Translations under genes and position numbers: made by a program
Assembly: GCF_028283705.1 (NCBI RefSeq)
Contig: NZ_JAPWKD010000011.1
Span: 372,001-436,000 of the forward strand
Direction of reading: 5' to 3'
Source of the DNA: Pantoea sp.
Lineage (GTDB): Bacteria; Pseudomonadota; Gammaproteobacteria; Enterobacterales; Enterobacteriaceae
Length of the DNA: 64,000 nucleotides
Notes under the pieces: generated by a model
Database searches by the model: none
The model's input: the letters and a program-made list of their open reading frames with translations, nothing else
Told to the model about the DNA's origin: nothing
In this document: positions 19,490 through 27,516 of the stretch, piece by piece
How the letters are laid out: each line of letters starts with the position of its first letter
Position numbering within the stretch: position 1 is the stretch's first letter

Positions 19490-19504
19490 CTGATTACAGT
19501 GAAT
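19490..19504 (+). repeat. Isolated copy of the plasmid iteron
   Basis: CTGATTACAGTGAAT, identical to members of the iteron array at 33.9-35.6 kb, here alone in the gap between the FUSC gene and the SsuA-like gene, more than 14 kb from the origin. Confidence 0.75.
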
Positions 19505-19554
19505 GTGAACAAATCAGCAAATAAAGTTATAAGCGATCAAAAATCGTTATTTAT

Positions 19555-19571
19555 TGGTTATATATGCGCTT
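19555..19571 (+). promoter_or_regulatory. Candidate sigma-54 promoter of the SsuA-like gene
   Basis: TTGGTTATATATGCGCTT has GG (19556-19557) and GC (19568-19569) exactly 10 bases apart, the diagnostic -24/-12 spacing; the predicted start would be near 19581, 26 bases before the ATG. The -24 element lacks the usual CAC. A sigma-54 activator is encoded at the far end of this sulfur region. Confidence 0.45.
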
Positions 19572-19606
19572 TGCTATGGTGGTGAAAAAACCACGAGAGA
19601 ACAACG

Positions 19607-20563
19607 ATGAAACGTAAAACGCATGTATTAAGCACGCTGGCGTTAAGCCTTGGGCTGCTTTCCGCACACAGCTTCGCGGCGAATCCGCAAACCGTCACTA
19701 TCGGTTATCAGAAAGCCAATATCTTCGCGCTGCTGAAGTACCGTGGCTCGCTGGATGACACCTTTAAAAAAGAAGGGATTAACGTTCACTGGGTCGAATT
19801 TCCTGCCGGACCACAAATGCTGGAAGGACTGAACGTCGGCAGTATCGACCTCGCCGCTACCGGGGATGCGCCACCAGCCTTCGCTCAGGCGGCTAAAGCG
19901 GATTTGGTCTACCTCGCGCATTCACCGGCTAATCCGAAAACGGAAGCAATCGTGGTACCCAACGATTCACCGATCAAAAGCGTGGCCGATCTCAAAGGCA
20001 AACGCGTTGGTCTGAATAAAGGCTCGGACGTCAATTATCTGCTGGTGAAAGCGCTGGAAGAAGCCGGGCTAAGCTACAAAGATATCAAACCGGTTTATCT
20101 GCCTCCCGCCGATGCCCGTGCTGCGTTCCAGAAAGGTGCGATTGATGCCTGGGTGATCTGGGATCCGTTCCTCGCCGAAGTGGAAGCGCATACCGGCGCA
20201 CGTCAGGTGCGCAATGCCGAAGGCCTGGTGCCACATTACACCTTCTATCTCGCCAGTCGTCATTTTGCGGAAACGTACCCACAAGCGGCGCAACAGGTGG
20301 TAGATGAGCTGAGTAAGCTTAGCGACTGGGCTAACCAGCACCAGGATGATGCCGCTGCGATTCTGTCAAAATCAACCGGGCTGGATAAAGCTATCTGGCA
20401 AACCACGCTGGCACGCCTGCCCTATGGCGCGCAACGCATGACACCGCAGGTATTTTCTGAACAGCAGGCTCTGGCGGATAGTTTTACCCGTGTCGGCCTG
20501 CTGCCGGTGAAGGTGGACGTACGCAGCGCAACCTGGTCGCTGGATAAAAAAGCAACCCAATAA
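19607..20563 (+). CDS. SsuA-like aliphatic sulfonate ABC substrate-binding protein
   Basis: 318 residues with a cleavable signal peptide (MKRKTHVLSTLALSLG... ending at SFAANPQ) and a mature NMT1/SsuA-type binding fold: VTIGYQKANIFALLK, WVEFPAGPQMLEGLNVGSID, ADLKGKRVGLNKGSDVNYLL, IDAWVIWDPFLAEVE. By family it captures alkanesulfonates or similar organosulfur compounds in the periplasm. No SsuB/SsuC partners are adjacent, so it must use components elsewhere or beyond the window. Its mature part is clearly homologous to the C-terminal domain of the activator at 29217. Confidence 0.88.
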   Translation: MKRKTHVLSTLALSLGLLSAHSFAANPQTVTIGYQKANIFALLKYRGSLDDTFKKEGINVHWVEFPAGPQMLEGLNVGSIDLAATGDAPPAFAQAAKADLVYLAHSPANPKTEAIVVPNDSPIKSVADLKGKRVGLNKGSDVNYLLVKALEEAGLSYKDIKPVYLPPADARAAFQKGAIDAWVIWDPFLAEVEAHTGARQVRNAEGLVPHYTFYLASRHFAETYPQAAQQVVDELSKLSDWANQHQDDAAAILSKSTGLDKAIWQTTLARLPYGAQRMTPQVFSEQQALADSFTRVGLLPVKVDVRSATWSLDKKATQ

Positions 20564-20577
20564 TTTGCACATACCTT

Positions 20578-20647
20578 AGCTGCGCAATTTATCGCGCGGT
20601 ATTTTCCAACACTGCGCGCGGAATTGCGTGATAAATCACGCCGCTAC
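20578..20647. terminator. Imperfect GCGCGATTTATCGCGC-type palindrome pair between convergent genes
   Basis: Two related half-elements, TGCGCAATTTATCGCGC (20581-20597) and GCGTGATAAATCACGCCGCTAC split over 20626-20647, face each other between the ends of the SsuA-like and monooxygenase genes. It looks like a degenerate copy of the large inverted repeat at 50859 and probably ends transcription from both sides. Confidence 0.5.
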
Positions 20648-21852
20648 ACCCCGCCGATTTGCCAGATGGCTGTCGGTGGTGTGCCATTCACCTTCCAGTC
20701 GCCAATATCGCGTGCTTTGTAGATCACCGGATTGTGGGAAGCCACGGTACGGGCGTTACGCCAGTGGCGGTCCAGCGCTTTGCTCAGACGGGTATCGGAC
20801 GCCCCCAGCGCATTGAACAATTCTGTCGCGGCACGGGGCACCAGTTCACTGGCAATCACCTGCGCCTGTCCGGCTTCGGCTTCCGCCTCGGCATTGACGG
20901 CGTTGATGTAATCCTCATCAGCGCTGATATGCGCTTCATATGCTGATTGCAGTGAATGTGCCGCGCGGATCACCGTCGCCTCCACGGCAAAGGCCAGGCT
21001 GGTCACTTCACCGACCACCTGCAACACCTGCACATCCTGACGTGACGCGCTGCCGTTGCTGTGGCTGTAAATCCGCTGGCGAGCCGCCACCCCCTGTGTC
21101 GCATCCCGCGCGGCCGCACGGGCAATACCGGCCAGCGTCGCCAGCAATACATGTTGATAGAACGCGGTTTGATAGCGGAAGCGCTCGGCAAAATCGAACA
21201 CATGCTGCTGCTCAACATAAGCGTTCTCAAAACGCGTGGTGCCGCTGCCGGTTAAGCGCTGCCCGAAACCATCCCAGTCATCTTCACGACTCACGCCGGG
21301 TTGATGGGCGCTGACCAGGGCAATCACATCGCCCTGGTTGTCATTGCGCCGTGCATAGACATCAATCCAGTCGGCAAACAGGGTACCGGTGCTGTAAAAC
21401 TTCTCGCCGTTGAGCGTCCAGCCTTTTTCATCCGGCGTGACGCGGGTAACAACATCACCCAGTTTAACCGTGCCAATTTCCGTCCACCCGCTGCCCACCA
21501 GCTCGCCATCGATAAAACGGCGGAACCAGCCATCACGTTCCTGACTATCCGGCTGATTCAGTCGATCTTCGACAAAGGCAAAATGTGCGCGCAGCGCCTG
21601 TGGCAGATTGGAATCCGCTTCGGCCAGTTCGGTCAGCAACTGGAACAGCTGCGGGAGTGATGCCCCCCAGCCACCTTTTTCACGTGGGATACGTACCGTG
21701 CCAAAACCCGCCTCTTTCAACCATTGCAGGGGGTCATCCGGTAGCGTGCGGTGACGTTCGCGGTCGGCAGCACCCGTCGCGATGCGGGCAAACACCGGGC
21801 GGAAATGGGCGGCAAGCTGGGTGTAATCAGTGCCTGTGGCAAGTAAGGTCAT
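20644..21852 (-). CDS. Acyl-CoA dehydrogenase-fold monooxygenase, SfnB/DszC-like
   Basis: 402 residues with the acyl-CoA dehydrogenase fold: helical N-terminal domain, central beta domain (GSGWTEIGTVKLGD, ADWIDVYARR), C-terminal helical domain ending in RTVASHNPVIYKARDIGDW. This last motif and the overall sequence are those of SfnB/DszC-type flavin-dependent enzymes used in sulfur acquisition from sulfones and thiophenes, not beta-oxidation. It would need reduced FMN from a reductase; none is recognisable next to it. Start lies 3 bases after the MFS stop, with AGGAG inside that gene, so the two form an operon. One iteron-like 15-mer lies inside (20943-20957). Confidence 0.8.
   Translation of the reverse strand: MTLLATGTDYTQLAAHFRPVFARIATGAADRERHRTLPDDPLQWLKEAGFGTVRIPREKGGWGASLPQLFQLLTELAEADSNLPQALRAHFAFVEDRLNQPDSQERDGWFRRFIDGELVGSGWTEIGTVKLGDVVTRVTPDEKGWTLNGEKFYSTGTLFADWIDVYARRNDNQGDVIALVSAHQPGVSREDDWDGFGQRLTGSGTTRFENAYVEQQHVFDFAERFRYQTAFYQHVLLATLAGIARAAARDATQGVAARQRIYSHSNGSASRQDVQVLQVVGEVTSLAFAVEATVIRAAHSLQSAYEAHISADEDYINAVNAEAEAEAGQAQVIASELVPRAATELFNALGASDTRLSKALDRHWRNARTVASHNPVIYKARDIGDWKVNGTPPTAIWQIGGV
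20943..20957 (+). repeat. Iteron-like 15-mer inside the SfnB/DszC-like gene
   Basis: CTGATTGCAGTGAAT differs from the iteron consensus at one base and is identical to the array member near 35496. Coding sequence, so chance resemblance is possible. Confidence 0.45.
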
Positions 21853-21855
21853 GGT

Positions 21856-23289
21856 TTACTCCTGAGGGGAAAGGTCATCGATATCGTGACGGGTTGGCTC
21901 ATGGCGCACCGCCAGCAGAAAGAAGATCGGGATAAGCGCGCTGAGTGACACCACCCAGAACATGTTGGTACCGAGCGCCGATTGCAGCATCGGCAGAATA
22001 AACAGCGCGAGAGCGCTACCAATGCCAGACAACGCGCGACTGAAGCCAACGCCGGTAGCACGAATCGATGTGGGATAAGACAACGCCGGATAGACCATCA
22101 ACTGCGCCCCCGGACCAAAACCTTCGGCAAACAGCCACAGACCCAACATCAGCACGGCAAACACGATGCCCGTAACCGCCTCGGGATGACCAATCAACGC
22201 CAGCGCAATCAGGGCGAGGAATTGCAGGGCAAATCCAGCGATCGCCACATGACGCGACGGATACTTCCACGCCAGACGCATGCCCAGCAGGCCGCCGGTG
22301 AAGGCGAACAACGCATTCAGGCCGAGCGAGGCCGAAATGGTTTCAAATACGCCTGCGCCGAGAAATTGCGCCAGAATCGACGGCAGGAAGAAAGCAATCG
22401 CGGTGTATTCAAACGAGATGCAGATGTTCATCACCCCAGCTACGATGGTGCGTTCACGCCACGGTTTTTCAAACAATACGCGGAAACTCACTTTTGGCGC
22501 GGCTGATGCCGGAGGCGCTTCCGGTTCCGCTTCATGGGCATGGATGCCGTAAGAATCACGCAGGATACGTACCGCCGATTTCAGGTCACCCTGATTGGCC
22601 GCCCACAGTGGGGATTCGTTCATAAATTTGCTGCGCACCGCAATGATCAGCAAGGCAGGTACTGCGCCAAACAACAGCGAAGCACGCCACAGCCAGTCGA
22701 GGTGTTCTTTCGGTAACAGGAAATAGAGGCCGAAGATCAGCAGGAAGCAAAGTGTCGACGCGGCATACCACATCGGACACCAGGCGGCGAGCCGGGCCGC
22801 TTTGTTGCCTTTCCCGGCGAATTTGGAAAATTCAGCCAGGTACGACATCGCCACGGGCAAATCAATCCCCACGCCAATGCCCATCAGGAAGCGCGCACCT
22901 ATCAGTACCCAGACATTGGGTGCCAGCCCGGCAGCAATGGCCGACACCACGAAGAACAGCATGTCAGCCATAAATACCGAGTAGCGGCCATATTTATCGG
23001 TCAGCCAGCCGCCAATCAGGTTACCGACGATAGTCCCGACCATGATCGATGAGGTCACCAGCCCGGTAATAAAAGGAGAGATCTGGAATTCACGCACCAC
23101 GTCATCGATACCGTATGAAAGCGTAGTGAGGTCATAGGCGTCGAGGAAGACGCCACCAAGCGCAAGAAACACAATCATGCGGGCATAGTTGTTTTTCTCA
23201 CTGCGGGTGTTGATCAGCCGCGCGACATCGCTGACCGAACGAACCGGCTCTGAAACCGGCAAGGTGTTTTCTAAAGGGATGGTACTCAT
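21856..23289 (-). CDS. MFS transporter (aromatic acid/sugar-porter type)
   Basis: 477 residues with 12 predicted membrane helices in two bundles and the MFS signature GWLTDKYGRYSVFMAD in the loop between helices 2 and 3, plus GARFLMGIGVGIDLPVAMSYLAEF near helix 4. The sugar-porter/AAHS-like layout with a long central loop (residues about 230-275, rich in Pro and Ala) suggests proton-coupled uptake of an organic anion. Directly upstream of the SfnB/DszC-like monooxygenase, so it may import that enzyme's organosulfur substrate. Confidence 0.85.
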   Translation of the reverse strand: MSTIPLENTLPVSEPVRSVSDVARLINTRSEKNNYARMIVFLALGGVFLDAYDLTTLSYGIDDVVREFQISPFITGLVTSSIMVGTIVGNLIGGWLTDKYGRYSVFMADMLFFVVSAIAAGLAPNVWVLIGARFLMGIGVGIDLPVAMSYLAEFSKFAGKGNKAARLAAWCPMWYAASTLCFLLIFGLYFLLPKEHLDWLWRASLLFGAVPALLIIAVRSKFMNESPLWAANQGDLKSAVRILRDSYGIHAHEAEPEAPPASAAPKVSFRVLFEKPWRERTIVAGVMNICISFEYTAIAFFLPSILAQFLGAGVFETISASLGLNALFAFTGGLLGMRLAWKYPSRHVAIAGFALQFLALIALALIGHPEAVTGIVFAVLMLGLWLFAEGFGPGAQLMVYPALSYPTSIRATGVGFSRALSGIGSALALFILPMLQSALGTNMFWVVSLSALIPIFFLLAVRHEPTRHDIDDLSPQE

Positions 23290-23417
23290 AACGCCTCACG
23301 ATGTTTTTAGTTATGCAGGTGAGGTTGTTATAGGCGTTAAATCCAGCGATGCAAAACAACAAATATGGATATTAATTTGTTATATATCAATAACATAAAC
23401 AAATAAAAAACACAAAA

Positions 23418-23444
23418 ACCCGGTCACGCTTCGCGTGTCCGGGT
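23418..23444 (-). terminator. Terminator after the MetQ-like gene
   Basis: Twelve-base arms with one mismatch (ACCCGGTCACGC / GCGTGTCCGGGT) around TTC, followed on the minus strand by a T-rich run, 20 bases after the end of the MetQ-like gene. It closes the five-gene minus-strand operon. Confidence 0.85.
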
Positions 23445-23464
23445 AAGTCGGCTAAAATGTGGGT

Positions 23465-24340
23465 TTAGTCAGCGGATACCGGCACCAAAACACCTTTTAC
23501 CAGTGGATCATTGGTAGTTTTTAACCATTGCTGTAAGCGGGGGTCAGAAAACGCTTTTTTCAGCTTTTCGATATTCTCCTGCGACAGATACGGCGTGCCG
23601 ATCACCAGCTGTGAGGCAAAAGTCCGTGGTGCGGGCGGGAACAAAATCCCTTTGTCGCGTGGCACTTTACCGGCATCAAACTGCGATACATAACCAATTG
23701 CGGCGTCAACGGAGTTCAGCGCACGCGGCATCGTCAGCAAATCCAGCTCTTTGAACACAAAATTATGCGGATTGCCGGTGATGTTTTTCAGTTTCGCCGT
23801 ACGGGGCTCGACATTCGGGTCGAGAGTGATCAACCCCTGGCGTGCCAACAGCCACAGCGCCTGCCCCTGGTTCGCCCCATCATCCGGCACCACAATGGTG
23901 GCACCCTGTGGCAAGTCTTCTACCGAGCGATAACGATCCGAATAGATACCAAATGCCCACTGGAACAGCGGCAGCGCAGGCGTCAGGGCAAAATTATTCG
24001 CATCCACCACCTGCTTCAGCCACCATTGGTGCTGGTAAACCGTGGCGGCGTATTGTCCCTCGGCCACTGCCCGATCGGCCTGTACCGGGTCCTGAACCCC
24101 TACCGCCTCCAGCTTCAAACCATAATCTGGCGCGATATGGTCGTTCACAAACTCAATCAGCTTCTGCTCGCCCGCCATCGCCGGTTCATAGTGAATTTTT
24201 AACGTGGAGCCAAACACTACTGCTTGTGGTTGCTGGCTACGCCAGAACCATGTCGCCGCCGCGCCAGCAATGACCACTATAATCAGTAGCAGCCACGGCC
24301 AGCGGCGGGTTTTACGTAACTCAAATTCCTGTGTTGTCAT
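23465..24340 (-). CDS. MetQ/NlpA-family ABC substrate-binding protein
   Basis: 291 residues. Instead of a lipobox it has an N-terminal transmembrane anchor (WPWLLLIIVVIAGAAATWFW, residues about 14-33) following KTRR, so it is probably tethered in the inner membrane facing the periplasm. The binding domain is NlpA-type: LKIHYEPAMAGEQKLIEFV, YQHQWWLKQVVDANN, FQWAFGIYSDRY, VPDDGANQGQALWLLARQGLI, IGYVSQFDAGK. MetQ relatives bind methionine or other sulfur-containing compounds. Overlaps the permease gene by 4 bases (ATGA). The setting points to an organosulfur ligand. Confidence 0.87.
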   Translation of the reverse strand: MTTQEFELRKTRRWPWLLLIIVVIAGAAATWFWRSQQPQAVVFGSTLKIHYEPAMAGEQKLIEFVNDHIAPDYGLKLEAVGVQDPVQADRAVAEGQYAATVYQHQWWLKQVVDANNFALTPALPLFQWAFGIYSDRYRSVEDLPQGATIVVPDDGANQGQALWLLARQGLITLDPNVEPRTAKLKNITGNPHNFVFKELDLLTMPRALNSVDAAIGYVSQFDAGKVPRDKGILFPPAPRTFASQLVIGTPYLSQENIEKLKKAFSDPRLQQWLKTTNDPLVKGVLVPVSAD

Positions 24341-25035
24341 AGCGATGTCCCCTGAGGATGGCGTAATGCGGTAACCAGGCGGTCACCGAGAAATTGAATC
24401 GTTTGAATAAAGGAGATCAGCACCACGATGGTGGCAATCATGATGTGGTTATCAAAACGCTGGTAGCCGTACACCACCGCCAGATAGCCAATCCCGCCTG
24501 CGCCGATGGTGCCGGCAATCGCGGAATACTCGATCATGGAAATCAGGTTGAGGGTGATGGCGGCGACGATGGCTGGCAGGGCTTCGCTCAGCTGCGCCTG
24601 GCGAATGATTTGCCAGCGCGAACCACCGCATACCAGGCCCACGGCCGTCACTTCTCCCGGCAATTCACGCAGCGCGTTATCCACCAGGCGACCAAAAAAT
24701 GGCATACCCGCCGCGATCATCGGCACCACCGCCGCCGGAATGCCGATGGTGGTGCCAGTGAGCCAGAAGGTGAACGGGATAATCGCTGCCATCAGTACCA
24801 GAAAAGGCAACGAACGCCCCATATTGACGATCCAGCTCAGTACCCGATTTACACCACGATGGGGAAACAGCCCCCGCGCGGAGGTGTTAAACAGCACCAC
24901 CCCTACAACCCCGCCGCAGGTTACGACAAACAATATCACGATACCGACCATTAACGCGGTTTCACCGATGGCAGGCAGCATCAGCGCCGGGATCTCGTTC
25001 CACGGGGTATCCTGACTCATCACCGAGACGCTCAT
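24337..25035 (-). CDS. MetI-like ABC transporter permease
   Basis: 232 residues, about five membrane helices, with the MetI signature loop PFFGRLVDNALRELPGEVTAVGL (split here as a pattern over residues about 123-145) and the NLISMIEYSAIAGTIGAGGIG segment near the C-terminus. It forms the homodimeric channel of a methionine-type importer. Start overlaps the MetN-like stop and its stop overlaps the MetQ-like start, each by ATGA. Confidence 0.9.
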   Translation of the reverse strand: MSVSVMSQDTPWNEIPALMLPAIGETALMVGIVILFVVTCGGVVGVVLFNTSARGLFPHRGVNRVLSWIVNMGRSLPFLVLMAAIIPFTFWLTGTTIGIPAAVVPMIAAGMPFFGRLVDNALRELPGEVTAVGLVCGGSRWQIIRQAQLSEALPAIVAAITLNLISMIEYSAIAGTIGAGGIGYLAVVYGYQRFDNHIMIATIVVLISFIQTIQFLGDRLVTALRHPQGTSL

Positions 25036-26051
25036 ACCGCCTCCTTCAACATCGTTACACCCGCGACCACGCTGGCACTCAACCCCAGCTGTTCCAGCTG
25101 GTTGAGTAGATGCGACAGCGACACACGCTCACGCTGGAAATGCACACCAACCTGCAATCGTCCCAGCTGCAGGCCATTAACCTGCTCAACGTGCGCCCCC
25201 AACAGATCGATACGCAGCCCGAATTGCTGACTCAACCGCGATATCCAGTCGCTGACGACCGGCACATCGGTGCGATAGCTGAGCTGCAGTACCAGTTCTG
25301 ACAACGCGGGCTGTGGAGCCAGCGGCAACAACTGCTGTGCCAGGTGTGAATCAGGCTGCGCCAGCAATTGTTTCACCACGCCGTAATGCACAATCTGACC
25401 GTCACGAATCTCCGCGACGGCGTCTGCCGCACGGCGCACCGCGTCCATCTCATGGGTGATTAATACGATTGCCAGACGATATTCATCACGTAGCTTGCGC
25501 AGCAGGTCGAGAATGGTGACGGTGGCTTCCGGGTCAAGGCCGGATGTCGCTTCATCGGCCAGTAATACCGAGGGACGCAGCGCCAGCGCACGGGCGATAC
25601 CAATGCGCTGACGCTGCCCACCGGAAAGCTGCCCGGGAAAAGCGCAGGCTTTATGACTCAGTCCGACGTTTTCCAGCAATTCCCCTACCCGTGCGGCGAT
25701 ATCACGTTCAACCACCCCGAGATAACGCAGTGGCAGCGCGACGTTTTCCCACGCTGATTTACGCTGCAATAATGCGGAAGACTGAAAGACTGTCCCTATG
25801 GCACGTCGTTCACACCGCAGCACCTCACCACTCAGACGTGAAAGATCGTGACCATTAACGCGGATGCTACCCGCACTCGGCTGTTCCAACAGGCTGATGC
25901 ATTTCGCCAGCGTCGATTTCCCTGCGCCACTCGGCCCGACCACCGCCGTGATGTTGCCGGGCTGGACTTCAAGGTTGATCGATCTCAGTACCTCGGTCAC
26001 CCGGCCATCGGGGGCACGATAGTGCTTACTCAGCGCGTCGATTTCGATCAT
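25032..26051 (-). CDS. MetN-like ABC transporter ATP-binding protein
   Basis: 339 residues: ATPase domain (Walker A GPSGAGKST near residue 38; Q-loop VFQSSALLQRKSAWENVALP; signature LSGGQRQRIGIARALA; Walker B VLLADEATSGLDPEA; switch His LITHEMDAVR) followed by a C-terminal regulatory NIL domain (residues about 260-339), the domain by which MetN is inhibited by intracellular substrate. This gene order (MetN-MetI-MetQ) with ATGA overlaps is that of a methionine-type importer. Confidence 0.92.
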   Translation of the reverse strand: MIEIDALSKHYRAPDGRVTEVLRSINLEVQPGNITAVVGPSGAGKSTLAKCISLLEQPSAGSIRVNGHDLSRLSGEVLRCERRAIGTVFQSSALLQRKSAWENVALPLRYLGVVERDIAARVGELLENVGLSHKACAFPGQLSGGQRQRIGIARALALRPSVLLADEATSGLDPEATVTILDLLRKLRDEYRLAIVLITHEMDAVRRAADAVAEIRDGQIVHYGVVKQLLAQPDSHLAQQLLPLAPQPALSELVLQLSYRTDVPVVSDWISRLSQQFGLRIDLLGAHVEQVNGLQLGRLQVGVHFQRERVSLSHLLNQLEQLGLSASVVAGVTMLKEAV

Positions 26052-27439
26052 ATGACCTCCTGCGGTACAGACTGCACGCGGTAACCGGCCCCGGGATGCG
26101 GTGCCTGCAACTGTGGCCCCGCAGCGAACAATTTTTCACGCAGCGTGCCGCTGGCGTAGTCCTGCTTATATACACCACGTTTTTGCAGCTCAGGGATCAG
26201 CAGCTCCACCGCGTCCTCGAAGGTTTCGTGAGTCAGCGCATACGCCAGGTTAAAGCCATCGACGTCAGTTTCTTCCACCCAGCTTTGCAGTTCATCGGCT
26301 ACTGTTACCGCACTGCCGACCAGTAATGGGCCAAAGCCACCAATGCCAACCCACTCCGCCAGCGCGGCAACCGTCCACTGGCGATTGGGGTCAGCCGTTG
26401 AGAAAGTTTCAACCGCCGACTGGATGGCGTTGGTGTGCAGATACTTCAGCACCTGATCCGGTTGGTACTGACCGAAGTCGATACCGGTCCAACCTGATAC
26501 CAGCGCCAGCGCACCTTCGTAGCTCACCCAATTTTTGTATTCCTGCCATTTCGCCTGCGCCGCTTTATCGGTTTCACCGACAATCACCGTTTGCAGGTTA
26601 AAGATCAGAATGCTGCGCGGATCGCGCCCCGCTTCTGCCACGCGACGACGAATGTCCGCCACGGTTTTCTTCAGTAGCACTTTGGAGGGTGCAGCCACGA
26701 ATACGCATTCAGCGTGTTCCGCCGCAAACTGCTTGCCCCGGCTGGAAGCCCCTGCCTGATACAATACCGGCGTGCGTTGTGGAGAGGGTTCGCAAAGGTG
26801 AATGCCCGGCACGCTAAAGAAGGTGCCCTGGTGGTTGATAGGATGAATTTTGCGTGGGTCGCTGAAGATACGCCGTTCACGGTCACGCAGCACCGCGTCC
26901 GCTTCCCAGCTGCCTTCCAGCAGTTTATAAACAACCTGCAAATACTCGTCGGCATAGTCGTAACGGCTGTCGTGATCGGTTTGCGCTTTATGACCGATAT
27001 TGCGCGCGCCACTCTCCAGGTACGACGTGACAATATTCCAGCCGATACGCCCTTTGGTCAGATGATCGAGTGTCGAGAGACGGCGGGCAAACGGATAAGG
27101 GTGTTCAAACGACAACGATGCCGTCAGCCCAAACCCCAGATGCTCGGTCACCAGCGCCATCGGCGTAATCAACGCCAGCGGATCGTTCACTGGAACCTGT
27201 GTCGCCTGGCGAATGGCCGCATCGCCATTACCGTTAAGGACATCGTAAACACCCAGCACATCGGCGATAAACAGCCCATCGAATTTTCCGCGCTCCAGCA
27301 GGCGGGCTAAATCGACCCAATATTCCAGGTCTTTATATTGCCAGGAACGGTCACGCGGGTGCGCCCACAGGCCCGGCGACTGATGTCCGACACAGTTCAT
27401 ATCAAAAGCATTCAGGCGAATTTCACGTTGCGATGGCAT
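26048..27439 (-). CDS. NtaA/SnaA/DszA-type FMN-dependent monooxygenase
   Basis: 463 residues from the ATG of MPSQREIRLNAF, chosen because GGAG sits 6 bases ahead of it; an ATG 12 bases earlier lacks a good site. It is a two-component luciferase-like (LLM) flavin monooxygenase: VGHQSPGLWAHPRD, GRIGWNIVTSYLESGARNIG, DEYLQVVYKLLEGSW, PVLYQAGASSRGKQFAAEHAE. Family members cleave C-S or C-N bonds in sulfones, nitrilotriacetate or S-substituted cysteines, using FMNH2 from a separate reductase. Sharing an operon with a Met-type importer resembles the B. subtilis ytm/yxe organosulfur operons (recalled). Stop overlaps the MetN-like start. Confidence 0.88.
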   Translation of the reverse strand: MPSQREIRLNAFDMNCVGHQSPGLWAHPRDRSWQYKDLEYWVDLARLLERGKFDGLFIADVLGVYDVLNGNGDAAIRQATQVPVNDPLALITPMALVTEHLGFGLTASLSFEHPYPFARRLSTLDHLTKGRIGWNIVTSYLESGARNIGHKAQTDHDSRYDYADEYLQVVYKLLEGSWEADAVLRDRERRIFSDPRKIHPINHQGTFFSVPGIHLCEPSPQRTPVLYQAGASSRGKQFAAEHAECVFVAAPSKVLLKKTVADIRRRVAEAGRDPRSILIFNLQTVIVGETDKAAQAKWQEYKNWVSYEGALALVSGWTGIDFGQYQPDQVLKYLHTNAIQSAVETFSTADPNRQWTVAALAEWVGIGGFGPLLVGSAVTVADELQSWVEETDVDGFNLAYALTHETFEDAVELLIPELQKRGVYKQDYASGTLREKLFAAGPQLQAPHPGAGYRVQSVPQEVI

Positions 27440-27516
27440 AGCAATCTCCATAGCGAGGCCGTGATCGCTGTGCGACCCGGCGTTCGTCAGTTAATTTTTT
27501 GGGAAATGTTGGGGAA

